From JADFUZ01 sp034430415 (lineage in GTDB: Bacteria > Chloroflexota > Dehalococcoidia > GIF9 > AB-539-J10): a stretch of 29,138 nucleotides of DNA. Every line of letters begins with the position of its first letter. Positions within the stretch are counted from its first letter, which is position 1. This document shows, in pieces, positions 1 through 7,548 of the stretch. The position numbers and the translations under genes were made by a program. Location of the stretch: contig DAOUEN010000126.1 in the NCBI GenBank assembly GCA_034430415.1, forward strand, positions 1-29,138, written 5' to 3'. A model generated the notes under the pieces. The model saw only the letters and a list, made by a program, of their open reading frames with translations. It was not told where the DNA came from and did no database searches.

Positions 1-43
1 ACCCGTTGCGGGGTCTGCCGCGGATCTCATTCACTGCTGTAGG

Positions 44-403
44 CTAGACGTCAGGCTTGCGAATCTCGCCAACTTGCTCGATTATCCCCAGCAGGGTCGC
101 TCCGCGCTCAATGGAATCGTCGTAGCGGAAGCTGAGCTGCGGAATGTGCCTCAGCCTCAGGCGTGAAGACAGCTCTCTGCGCAAGAACCCAGAGGCGGCA
201 TTGAAACCTGCTAGCATCTCCGTCTTGTTCTCTTCGTTTCCCAAGATACTGACGAAGACCTTGGCATAGGTGAGGTCGGGGGAGACCGACACCCGCGTTA
301 CGGAAATGAGGGTGCTGAGTCTGGGATCGTTGACCTCGCGCTCAAGCAGCCAACTTATCTCTTGTTTGATGGTCTTGTTCAATCGCTCAGTGCGTCTAGA
401 CAC
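44..403 (-). CDS. rbfA: Ribosome-binding factor A
   Basis: RbfA binds the 30S subunit during late 16S rRNA 5'-end maturation. The protein shows the family N-terminus (MSRRTERLN), the helix ending in EREVNDPRL, and the KH-type core with YAKVFVSILG and LRLRHIPQLSF. I place the start at the GTG at 403 because GAGAGG lies 6 bases upstream and the product (119 aa) then begins as RbfA proteins usually do. An upstream in-frame TTG at 424 has no ribosome-binding site. It is the last visible gene of the nusA operon, 53 bases after infB. The family call is firm; only the start is uncertain. Confidence 0.93.
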   Translation of the reverse strand: MSRRTERLNKTIKQEISWLLEREVNDPRLSTLISVTRVSVSPDLTYAKVFVSILGNEENKTEMLAGFNAASGFLRRELSSRLRLRHIPQLSFRYDDSIERGATLLGIIEQVGEIRKPDV

Positions 404-456
404 CCTAGGCCTCTCGAAGAGCAAACAAGGACTGACTGGGAGATGGGAGAGCTGTG

Positions 457-2247
457 TTAGGTTACCTTCTCTCTTCTGTAGAGCTCGATGATGTCACCGA
501 CTTGGAAGTCGCCAAATCCTTCTATGCCCACGCCACATTCAAGGCCAGCAGCTACTTCGGCGATGTCGTCCTTGAAGCGTCTCAAGCCCGACACATGGGA
601 CTCACAGACTACCTCGTTTTGCCTCAGTACCTTGGCTTTGGCATCCCGCCACATTTTGCCTTCCTTGACATATACTCCCGCAACCTGGCGTCGCTTGCTG
701 CTAGAGAATACCGCCCGTACCTCAGCACGTCCGCCGAGGACATCAGCATAGGTTGGCTGTAGCATCCCCTTTAGCGCCCTGTCCATATCTTCCTCGAGTC
801 GATAGATCACGTCGTAATGCTGAATGCTCACTCCTTCGGCCTCAGCTAGCTGCTGTGCTCCAGGAGCTGGACTGGTGTTAAAGCCGATAACAATGCCTTT
901 CGAGGCCGAAGCCAGAAGCACATCGCTCTCAGTGACGCTGCCGCTGGAAGCGTGAACGATATTGGCTCTCGTCTTCTCGCTATTCAGTTGCTCTATGCAG
1001 TTCCGTATTGGCTCTATGCTGCCTTGAACATCTGTCTTCAAGACAATGTTGAGTTCCTTCAGTTGTCCGTTGCTTATCTGGCTGGAGAGGGCGCCTAGGC
1101 TCAGGGGCAGGCGCGCCCTTGAGGCCTCATGCTTTTCTGCAACGCTTCGTGCTCGGTGCTCGTCGGCAACTGCGGCAAAGAGTTCACCAGCCTCTGGCAC
1201 TGCGTTGAGGCCAAGGATCCCCACTGGATTCGATGGTTCGGCCTTCTTGACCCGGGCTCCGTTGTCATCGAACATGGCTTTGACTTTGCCCCAGGCATGA
1301 CCGGCAACCACGATTTGGCCAATCTCCAGGGTGCCCTTTTGAACCAGGAGGGTAGCCAGAACGCCTTTCGTCTTGTCAAGCTTGGCCTCAATAACAACAC
1401 CTTCTGCAGGGCAATCGGGAGCAGCTTTCAGGTCCAATATGTCGGCAACTAGGAAGAGGTTCTCCAGCAAATCAGGGATTCCTTGTCCTTGCTTGGCCGA
1501 GATCGGAACGCAGACGATATCGCCACCCCATTCCTCGATAATCAAACCCGAATCCGCCAGCTGTTGCTTTGCGCGGTCGATATTGGCATCTGGCTTGTCA
1601 ATCTTGTTAATGGCAACCACCAGGGATACTCCGGCGGCCTTGGCATGGCTTATGGCCTCGATGGTCTGGGGCATGACGCCATCATCGGCGGCGACTACCA
1701 GGATCACCATGTCAGTTGCCTGCGCTCCGCGAGCCCTCATGGCGGTGAAAGCTTTGTGGCCGGGGGTGTCTAGAAAGGTAATTCTGCGTCCGTCCACCAC
1801 GGCTTGATAGGCGCCCGTGTGCTGGGTAATATCCCCGGCCTCATGAGCAGTCACATTTGTCTTCCTGATAGCGTCCAGGAGAGTCGTCTTGCCGTGGTCG
1901 ACATGTCCCATCACGGTGACTACCGGAGGGCGGGGTTTCAGTTTCCCCCTGCTTCGCCCTGCGCGCGAAGGCTGGACGTGACGCTCTGCCTGTTGCTTGA
2001 CCTTGTAGCCAAGATCTTGGGCTACCCTCGCGGCGGTATCGAAATCGATGGTTTGGTTGATATTAGCCATGACACCCTGCCGCATGAGTTGCTTGATGGC
2101 CTTCGCTGGCTCTATCTCTAGCTTGTCGGCCAGCTGCTTCACAGTCAGAGAAAGCGCAAGCTCGAGTTTGGCTGAACCTGGGTGACTTGTTCCACCCGTG
2201 TCTTTCGATTTCCGGCTGACATTTGACTCTGGCTTTCGGCTACTCAA
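457..2247 (-). CDS. infB: Translation initiation factor IF-2 (short form)
   Basis: IF-2 is the GTPase that brings fMet-tRNA to the 30S subunit and promotes subunit joining. At 596 aa this is a short form: it has one IF2_N module (about residues 29-83) and lacks the long low-complexity N-terminal region of E. coli IF-2. G motifs are visible: GHVDHGKT at 114-121, DTPGHKAF, and NKID. The C-terminal part carries the fMet-tRNA-binding domain and ends RREKVT. The start is TTG at 2247, with GGAGAG 7 bases upstream. It overlaps the end of ylxR by 8 bases, implying translational coupling within the nusA-ylxR-infB-rbfA operon. Confidence 0.97.
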   Translation of the reverse strand: MSSRKPESNVSRKSKDTGGTSHPGSAKLELALSLTVKQLADKLEIEPAKAIKQLMRQGVMANINQTIDFDTAARVAQDLGYKVKQQAERHVQPSRAGRSRGKLKPRPPVVTVMGHVDHGKTTLLDAIRKTNVTAHEAGDITQHTGAYQAVVDGRRITFLDTPGHKAFTAMRARGAQATDMVILVVAADDGVMPQTIEAISHAKAAGVSLVVAINKIDKPDANIDRAKQQLADSGLIIEEWGGDIVCVPISAKQGQGIPDLLENLFLVADILDLKAAPDCPAEGVVIEAKLDKTKGVLATLLVQKGTLEIGQIVVAGHAWGKVKAMFDDNGARVKKAEPSNPVGILGLNAVPEAGELFAAVADEHRARSVAEKHEASRARLPLSLGALSSQISNGQLKELNIVLKTDVQGSIEPIRNCIEQLNSEKTRANIVHASSGSVTESDVLLASASKGIVIGFNTSPAPGAQQLAEAEGVSIQHYDVIYRLEEDMDRALKGMLQPTYADVLGGRAEVRAVFSSSKRRQVAGVYVKEGKMWRDAKAKVLRQNEVVCESHVSGLRRFKDDIAEVAAGLECGVGIEGFGDFQVGDIIELYRREKVT

Positions 2248-2527
2248 TCCCAGTCTCTCCTTGGCAAGATGCTGTGTACTTCAGCAGAACTTGACGATCG
2301 TCATTGCTAAGCTTTGTCCGCAGGGCATGCTCTAAACGGTTCCCTTTGAGTGCTAACTCCCAGCAGTTCTTCTGCGGACATAGATAGGCACCCCTGCCCA
2401 GTTTCCTGGCAGATAGGTCCACCTCAACGTTCCCATCGTTGGTACGCACCAAGCGGATCAAGGCTTTCTTGTCTCTCCTCTGTCTGCAGGCTATACAAGT
2501 ACGTTGAGGTAGACGCTCATTCCTCAT
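2240..2527 (-). CDS. ylxR: YlxR family (DUF448) RNA-binding protein
   Basis: This is a small basic protein of 95 aa with the YlxR signature: RTCIACRQRRDK near the N-terminus, then LGRGAYLCPQ and a conserved helix. YlxR proteins are nucleoid- or RNA-associated and habitually sit between nusA and infB. An open frame continues upstream inside nusA, but the ATG at 2527 is preferred: GGAGGAAGAG, encoded in the acidic tail of nusA, precedes it, and the product then starts MRNERLPQRT as in the family. It overlaps nusA by 11 bases and infB by 8. The usual next gene, ylxQ (L7Ae-like), is absent. Confidence 0.88.
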   Translation of the reverse strand: MRNERLPQRTCIACRQRRDKKALIRLVRTNDGNVEVDLSARKLGRGAYLCPQKNCWELALKGNRLEHALRTKLSNDDRQVLLKYTASCQGETGIE

Positions 2528-3896
2528 GCTCTTCCTCCTCAACGTGCACCCTTCGTTTCCTATGCACCTTAGCCTTAGTTTTGCCTTTTGCCGGTGTGAC
2601 AAATTTCTTTCTGTCTGGCATGATGTCCTCGGCGAAGCGGATATGGGTTTTTTCTGCCTGGCCCTCGGAAGTGGCTTCCGCAGCGGATGTGAATACGTCA
2701 CTGGCCAGAAGTACCTCCAGCTTTTCCCCTCCGGTTTCGGCAGTCGATTCGATTTCCTCGCCAACGGGCTCTGTTTCTTGGATTTCGCTCGGTGGGATAG
2801 AGGGCAGTCCTTCCTCTACTGCCGGCTCGGTGACTGGCTCCGGCAAGCTTGGCTTCTCTGCCTCAGCGGCAGAAACGCTCTTGATGTCGATTCGCCAACC
2901 TGTCAGCCTGGCTGCCAGTCGGGCGTTTTGCCCTCCTTTCCCTATGGCTAGAGATAGCTGCTTGTCGGGAACAACTACGGTGGCGGTTTTCTCCGCCTCA
3001 CCAAGTTCTATACTTACCACTTGGGAGGGGCTAAGGGCTCTGGGGATGAATATCTTGGGATCGGCGTGCCATTGGATCACGTCTATTTTCTCGCCATTTA
3101 ACTGATTGATTATGCTCTGCACTCTGATGCCACGTGGTCCAAGACAGGAACCTACAGGCTCAATACCTTCTTGGCGACTTGACACTGCAACTTTGCTTCG
3201 GAGCCCTGCTTCGCGAGCTATCGCATTCAGCTCTATGACGCCGCTGTGAACTTCTGGGATCTCCAGTTCAAAAAGGCAACGCACCAGATTTGGATGAGAT
3301 CGAGAGATCAGTATCCGAGGACCTCTGGCTCCTTGACTTATCTCCAGAAGGTAAAATCTGAGGTGCTGGCCTACGTGATAGCGCTCATTGGGCACTTGCT
3401 CACCAGCAGGCAGTAATGCCTCTCTCCTGCCCAAAGTGACGTAGATCTGATTAGGCTGGATAAACTGAATCACCCCAGTCACGATCTCACCTTCCCTGCC
3501 GACGAATTGCTCGTAGACCGCATGGTGTTCTGCTTCACGCAATCGCTGCAAGACCACTTGCCTCGCTGCTTGAGCGGCGATACGGCCGGCACCTTTGGGG
3601 GTGGATTCTATCTCAACTACTTCACCGACTTGGACATCGTTGCGCAACTCTCGCGCTTGGTCCAGGGAGATCTCTTGAAGTGGATCTGTAACAGGATCAG
3701 CCACAGCCATTCTCATGTAAACTCTGATATCGCTAGCTTCTGGGTCAATCCTGACCACTATGTCCTGCTCAGGCGAGAAGGCCTCTTTCTTATAGGCTGA
3801 AGCAAGCGCTGCCTCCAGTGCTTCTAGAATCACTTCTTTGGGCAAGTTCCTCTCTGATGAGAGTTGGGTAACAGCAGCCATGAACTCTGTCTTCAT
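2517..3896 (-). CDS. nusA: Transcription termination/antitermination factor NusA
   Basis: NusA binds RNA polymerase and nascent RNA, and stimulates pausing and hairpin-dependent termination. Order of domains in the 459-aa product: RNAP-binding N-domain (1-120), S1 domain (about 128-195), KH1 with GSCLGPRG (about 249-256), and KH2 with GKGGQNARLA (about 320-329). The ATG at 3896 has GGAGAGAC directly upstream; an in-frame GTG at 3920 lacks a ribosome-binding site. After KH2 there is a roughly 110-residue tail, first acidic and rich in Glu, Pro and Ser, then basic, ending in EEEEHEE. It is the first gene of the operon; rimP, often upstream, is absent. A terminator-like hairpin precedes it. Confidence 0.96.
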   Translation of the reverse strand: MKTEFMAAVTQLSSERNLPKEVILEALEAALASAYKKEAFSPEQDIVVRIDPEASDIRVYMRMAVADPVTDPLQEISLDQARELRNDVQVGEVVEIESTPKGAGRIAAQAARQVVLQRLREAEHHAVYEQFVGREGEIVTGVIQFIQPNQIYVTLGRREALLPAGEQVPNERYHVGQHLRFYLLEISQGARGPRILISRSHPNLVRCLFELEIPEVHSGVIELNAIAREAGLRSKVAVSSRQEGIEPVGSCLGPRGIRVQSIINQLNGEKIDVIQWHADPKIFIPRALSPSQVVSIELGEAEKTATVVVPDKQLSLAIGKGGQNARLAARLTGWRIDIKSVSAAEAEKPSLPEPVTEPAVEEGLPSIPPSEIQETEPVGEEIESTAETGGEKLEVLLASDVFTSAAEATSEGQAEKTHIRFAEDIMPDRKKFVTPAKGKTKAKVHRKRRVHVEEEEHEE

Positions 3897-3927
3897 GTCT
3901 CTCCGGTCCAGTATCAACACTAAATCT

Positions 3928-3951
3928 AAAAAAAAGGTGGGTTCTACCCAC
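3928..3951 (-). terminator. Intrinsic terminator in the nusA leader (probable attenuator)
   Basis: On the minus strand GTGGG-TAGAA-CCCAC forms a perfect 5-bp stem with a 5-base loop (3951-3937). It is followed by one C and eight consecutive T (3935-3928). It lies between the nusA promoter and the nusA start, with no gene upstream to terminate, so it would stop most transcripts after about 45 bases. This is the layout of a transcription attenuator. Confidence 0.8.
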
Positions 3952-3979
3952 TCTACGGATGCGATCCTTGCTACGATTT

Positions 3980-4008
3980 AATATAGCAGGAATCGGTGAG
4001 GAATGCAA
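3980..4008 (-). promoter_or_regulatory. Sigma-70-type promoter for the nusA operon
   Basis: The minus strand reads TTGCAT (4008-4003), a 17-base spacer, then TATATT (3985-3980), preceded by TGC in the position of an extended -10. Predicted start of transcription is near 3973, giving a leader of about 77 bases. That leader holds a small GGAT-CGC-ATCC hairpin (3957-3967) and then the terminator at 3928-3951. Confidence 0.75.
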
Positions 4009-4033
4009 ATGGACTGCTTGTGAATGTGCCTCT

Positions 4034-4062
4034 TTGACATTTCCACACCTGCGTGTTAAATT
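4034..4062 (+). promoter_or_regulatory. Sigma-70-type promoter for the str/S10 ribosomal cluster
   Basis: A perfect TTGACA (4034-4039) is followed by a 17-base spacer and TAAATT (4057-4062). Predicted transcription start is near 4069, leaving a leader of about 135 bases before rpsL. It is divergent from, and does not overlap, the nusA promoter. Confidence 0.78.
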
Positions 4063-4131
4063 ATGTGACTGAAGTCTACTGGGAAGCAAGAGAGTTAGCA
4101 AGCTCAATAGGCCGACTAGTTAAGGCCCTGT

Positions 4132-4181
4132 GGACCAACTGAAGTAGACCGGCAAGGAACTAGGCGGCCTTTCGGTTGTCC
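4132..4181 (+). promoter_or_regulatory. Long hairpin in the rpsL 5' leader
   Basis: GGAC(C)AACTGAA (4132-4143) pairs with TTCGGTTGTCC (4171-4181): 11 pairs with one bulged C and one G-U. Inner bases 4144-4170 can extend it partly. A competing pairing exists between AAGGCC (4122-4127) and GGCCTT (4166-4171). The hairpin ends 8 bases before the rpsL ribosome-binding site (GGAGG, 4190-4194). It could be a ribosomal-protein leader element; the ligand is unknown. Confidence 0.5.
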
Positions 4182-4203
4182 ATGAGATTGGAGGTTTCAA
4201 GGA

Positions 4204-4629
4204 ATGCCGACGATTAGCCAGCTTGTTCGCAGAGGACGAAAGAAGCTGGAGAAGCGGACCAAGAGCCCGTCGTTGCACTATACTCATAACGCTATGAAGG
4301 GTGAAACGCGGTGGACCGATGGATCGCCCCAGAAGAGGGGTGTCTGTATCCAGGTCAAGACGGTTACGCCCAAGAAGCCAAACTCGGCATTGCGCAAGGT
4401 GGCCCGAGTAAGACTCAGCAACGGCAGGGAAGTGAATGCCTACATTCCCGGCGAGGGACATAACTTGCAGGAGCACTCCGTGGTGTTGATTCGGGGGGGC
4501 AGGGTCAAGGATGTTCCTGGTATTCGCTATCACATCATTCGTGGCGTCTTGGACAGCGAAGGAGTGGCTGGCCGGAAGCGGGGTCGTAGCCTCTATGGTG
4601 CCAAGCGCCCGGCAAAGCAAGAAGGGTGA
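4204..4629 (+). CDS. rpsL: 30S ribosomal protein S12
   Basis: S12 lies at the decoding centre of the 30S subunit. Signature stretches are PKKPNSALRKVARVRL, EGHNLQEHSVVLIRGGRVKD and KYGAKRP-like LYGAKRP at the end. The 141-aa product is longer than the 124 aa of E. coli because of about 14 extra residues (about 25-40) between SPSL and PQKRGVC; an insert of similar size and place is known in Bacillus S12. The ATG has GGAGG about 9 bases upstream. It is the first gene of the large cluster and is separated from rpsG by 8 bases. Confidence 0.97.
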   Translation: MPTISQLVRRGRKKLEKRTKSPSLHYTHNAMKGETRWTDGSPQKRGVCIQVKTVTPKKPNSALRKVARVRLSNGREVNAYIPGEGHNLQEHSVVLIRGGRVKDVPGIRYHIIRGVLDSEGVAGRKRGRSLYGAKRPAKQEG

Positions 4630-4637
4630 TTGCATAG

Positions 4638-5111
4638 ATGCCTAGGAAACCGAATAAAGCAGTCAAGCGCATAGTGCCTGGCGACGCCAAGTACAACAGC
4701 AGCATTGTGGCGAGATTCATCAACGGGGTGATGGTGAGAGGACAGAAGGCTACTGCTGAGCGCATTGTCTACGATGCTATGGAGCTTGCCGGGCAACAGC
4801 TCGCTGGAGACCCAGTGGAGCTTCTGGAGCAAGCGGTGGCAAATGCTACTCCGCTCCTTAGAGTTAAGCCTCGCCGTGTCGGTGGTGCCACTTATCAGGT
4901 CCCGATTGAGGTGGAGAGACAGCGCGGGCGCTCTATGGCTATGCGCTGGCTCATTACTTCAGCTCGGGCACGCGCCGGGAAGTCCATGAGAGAGAAGCTA
5001 GCGGGCGAGCTAGTTGATGCGGCTCAAGGTCGGGGTGTAGCGATCAAGAAGCGCGATGATATCCATAGGATGGCTGAGGCGAATAAGGCCTTTGTCCACT
5101 ACCGCTGGTGA
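4638..5111 (+). CDS. rpsG: 30S ribosomal protein S7
   Basis: S7 is a primary 16S rRNA-binding protein that nucleates the 30S head and touches the E site. The 157-aa length is usual, as are the motifs starting MPRKPNK, VKPRRVGGATYQVPIEV and the C-terminal AEANKAFVHYRW. It follows rpsL closely and is followed after 43 bases by fusA, the classic str-operon order. In enterobacteria S7 represses its own operon translationally; whether the rpsL leader hairpin upstream plays that role here is unknown. Confidence 0.97.
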   Translation: MPRKPNKAVKRIVPGDAKYNSSIVARFINGVMVRGQKATAERIVYDAMELAGQQLAGDPVELLEQAVANATPLLRVKPRRVGGATYQVPIEVERQRGRSMAMRWLITSARARAGKSMREKLAGELVDAAQGRGVAIKKRDDIHRMAEANKAFVHYRW

Positions 5112-5154
5112 GGCGGGTGCATTGAAAGCAGTACTTGAAGCAAAGGATACAGTT

Positions 5155-7236
5155 ATGTCGCGGATCTTCCCTTTAGAGAAGACACGAAATATTGGAATCA
5201 TCGCCCACATAGATGCTGGCAAGACCACTGTGACTGAGAGGATTCTCTATTACACAGGGCGTACCTACAAGATGGGTGGTGTGGACGAGGGCACGGCGGT
5301 GATGGATTGGATGGAGCAGGAGCGGGAACGCGGTATCACCATTACTGCTGCGGCCACTACTTGTGACTGGGAGGGGCACCGAATCAGTCTCATCGACACT
5401 CCAGGCCATGTGGATTTCACTGCTGAAGTGGAGCGTAGTCTTCGAGTATTGGATGGTGGGGTGGTGGTTCTTGACGCCGTGGCTGGTGTGGAAGCTCAAT
5501 CGGAAGCCGTATGGCGTCAGGCGGACAGGTACGGTGTGGCAAGGATTTGTTTCATCAACAAGATGGATAGGGTTGGCGCCGATTTTTATCGCACGGTCAG
5601 CATGATTGAGGGAAGGTTACGGGCTAGAGCTCTGCCCCTGCAGCTTCCTCTGGGTGTTGAGAACTCCTTCCGAGGAGTTATTGACCTTGTGGAGAATAGA
5701 GCAGTTGTCTTCCCCGACGACTCTGAAGGGTTGCCTGTAGAGGAACCCATACCGGACAGCGATAAGGATAGCGTGGCTAAATATCGTCAAATGCTCATTG
5801 AGAAGCTGGCGCACAGCGACGACCAGATCATGCTGATGTATCTGGAAGGCGAGGAGATCTCTGCTGCGGAGATCAAGGCGGCTATCAGGAGGCTGAGTAT
5901 ATCCAATCAGATAGTACCAGTTCTTTGCGGCAGCGCCTTGCGAGGCAAGGGAATTCAACCATTACTTGATGCTGTCGTGAGCTATCTCCCTTCCCCTCTA
6001 GATGTTCCTCCTGTTCATGCTATTGATGCTAGAAATGGTGAGGAAATCCTTTGCCAGACGAGCGACGATCAGCCTCTTTCATCTCTAGCCTTCAAAGTCG
6101 TTTCTGACCCGTTCATGGGCAGGTTGACCTATCTGCGGATATATTCGGGTAAGGTGCGATCTGGAGATCAGGTTCTTAATGCCACCAAGGGGAAGAAAGA
6201 GAGGTTGGGAAGGCTGTACTTGATGCATGCTAATCGTCGCGAAGAAGCCAGTGAGGCTGGCGCTGGCAGCATCATTGCTACCGTGGGACTTAGAGGTACA
6301 TCTACAGGGGATACCCTTTGTGATACTGCTCACCCCGTGTTCTTTGAGTCCATACAGTTCCCTGCACCTGTGCTTTCAATGGCCATTGAGCCCAGGAGCA
6401 AGGCTGATGAGGATAGACTGGACGATGTCTTGGTCAAGCTTGGTGACGAAGATCCCAGCTTCATGGTCTACCATGATTCGGAGACTGGGCAAGTTCTCAT
6501 TTCCGGAATGGGTGAACTGCACCTAGAAGTGCTCGTGGAGCGAATGTCTCGCGAATTCGGCGTGAAGGTAAACGTCGGCAAGCCCAGGGTAGCTTACAAG
6601 GAGACGATCACCATTCCTGTGGAGTCGGAGGGCAAGTTCATTCGCCAATCTGGTGGTAAGGGACAGTATGGACATGTGTGGCTCAGACTCGAGCCTGGTG
6701 AGCGGGGCAGTGGCTTCAAGTTCATCAGTCAAGTTCACAGCGGGGCTATACCCAGGGAATTCATACCGTCGGTAGAGGCAGGAGTGCGAGAGGCCATGGG
6801 CACTGGAGGGCCCTCCGGCTACCCCGTGGTGGATGTCAAAACGACTCTGTTCGACGGTGATTTCCACGAAGTGGATTCTTCGGACCTGGCCTTCAGCATA
6901 GCTGGTTCTATGGCTTTGAAGAGCGGCGTGGCGAAAGCCAAACCCACTCTGTTGGAACCGATCATGAAGATGGAGATACTATCTCCGTCTCAGTTCTTGG
7001 GAGACATCATTGGAGAGCTAAGCTCGCGGAGAGCTCGTATTGATGGCATTGACACTCAGGAGGATTTCTGTGTCATTCACTGCTTTGTTCCCTTGGGGGA
7101 GACCTTTGGCTTTGCCACAGATTTGAGATCACTCAGCCAGGGGAGGGCGACTCACACTATGGAATTCTACCGCTACGAGGAATTGCCTCCTTACTTGGCC
7201 GAGCAAATCACGCTTAGAACTAAGGTGGTTGGATGA
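5155..7236 (+). CDS. fusA: Elongation factor G
   Basis: EF-G is the GTPase that drives ribosomal translocation and, with RRF, subunit recycling. The 693-aa product has AHIDAGKT at 17-24 (G1), ERGITI (G2), DTPGHVDF (G3) and NKMD (G4), followed by domains II-V. The open frame extends into rpsG, but the ATG at 5155 gives the standard N-terminus MSRIFPLEKTRNIGIIAH and has AAAGGA upstream. It ends with a 4-base ATGA overlap with rpsJ, so the str and S10 operons are fused. tuf, commonly found between them, is missing. Confidence 0.97.
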   Translation: MSRIFPLEKTRNIGIIAHIDAGKTTVTERILYYTGRTYKMGGVDEGTAVMDWMEQERERGITITAAATTCDWEGHRISLIDTPGHVDFTAEVERSLRVLDGGVVVLDAVAGVEAQSEAVWRQADRYGVARICFINKMDRVGADFYRTVSMIEGRLRARALPLQLPLGVENSFRGVIDLVENRAVVFPDDSEGLPVEEPIPDSDKDSVAKYRQMLIEKLAHSDDQIMLMYLEGEEISAAEIKAAIRRLSISNQIVPVLCGSALRGKGIQPLLDAVVSYLPSPLDVPPVHAIDARNGEEILCQTSDDQPLSSLAFKVVSDPFMGRLTYLRIYSGKVRSGDQVLNATKGKKERLGRLYLMHANRREEASEAGAGSIIATVGLRGTSTGDTLCDTAHPVFFESIQFPAPVLSMAIEPRSKADEDRLDDVLVKLGDEDPSFMVYHDSETGQVLISGMGELHLEVLVERMSREFGVKVNVGKPRVAYKETITIPVESEGKFIRQSGGKGQYGHVWLRLEPGERGSGFKFISQVHSGAIPREFIPSVEAGVREAMGTGGPSGYPVVDVKTTLFDGDFHEVDSSDLAFSIAGSMALKSGVAKAKPTLLEPIMKMEILSPSQFLGDIIGELSSRRARIDGIDTQEDFCVIHCFVPLGETFGFATDLRSLSQGRATHTMEFYRYEELPPYLAEQITLRTKVVG

Positions 7237-7541
7237 GCAGTCAGAAGGTTCGCGTCAAGGTCAAAGGGTACGACCACAGGTTGGTTGACCTGTCGGTAAG
7301 GCAGATAGTGGAAGCAGTGGAACGCACCGGGGGGGTAATTGTGGGCCCGGTGCCCCTCCCCACGAGCATAGAGAAATTCTGCGTCACGCGCTCTCCCAAT
7401 ATTGACAAAGACTCACGGGAACAGTTTGAAATTCGCACCCATAAGCGTCTCATCGATATCCTCGAGCCAACTCCCAAAACCATAGATGCATTGACTCAAG
7501 TCAACTTGGCGTCAGGGGTAGAGATAGACATAAAGCTCTAG
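7233..7541 (+). CDS. rpsJ: 30S ribosomal protein S10
   Basis: S10 is a 30S head protein that, as NusE, also links RNA polymerase antitermination complexes to NusB and NusG. The 102-aa product has the family features VRVKVKGYDHRLVD, GPVPLPTSIEKFCV and RTHKRLIDILEP. Its ATG shares 4 bases with the fusA stop codon, so it depends on fusA transcription and probably on translational coupling. No separate S10 promoter or leader was seen. Confidence 0.97.
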   Translation: MSSQKVRVKVKGYDHRLVDLSVRQIVEAVERTGGVIVGPVPLPTSIEKFCVTRSPNIDKDSREQFEIRTHKRLIDILEPTPKTIDALTQVNLASGVEIDIKL

Positions 7542-7548
7542 GAGGACT

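Noticed and set aside
1..43. Possible start of another minus-strand gene after rbfA (ATG at 30 or GTG at 33)
   Set aside because: Neither candidate has a Shine-Dalgarno and only about ten codons are visible, so no gene can be supported.
7404..7435. TTGACA inside rpsJ as an internal promoter
   Set aside because: The -10 position reads TTTGAA, a weak match, and the site lies within a coding region where such strings occur by chance.
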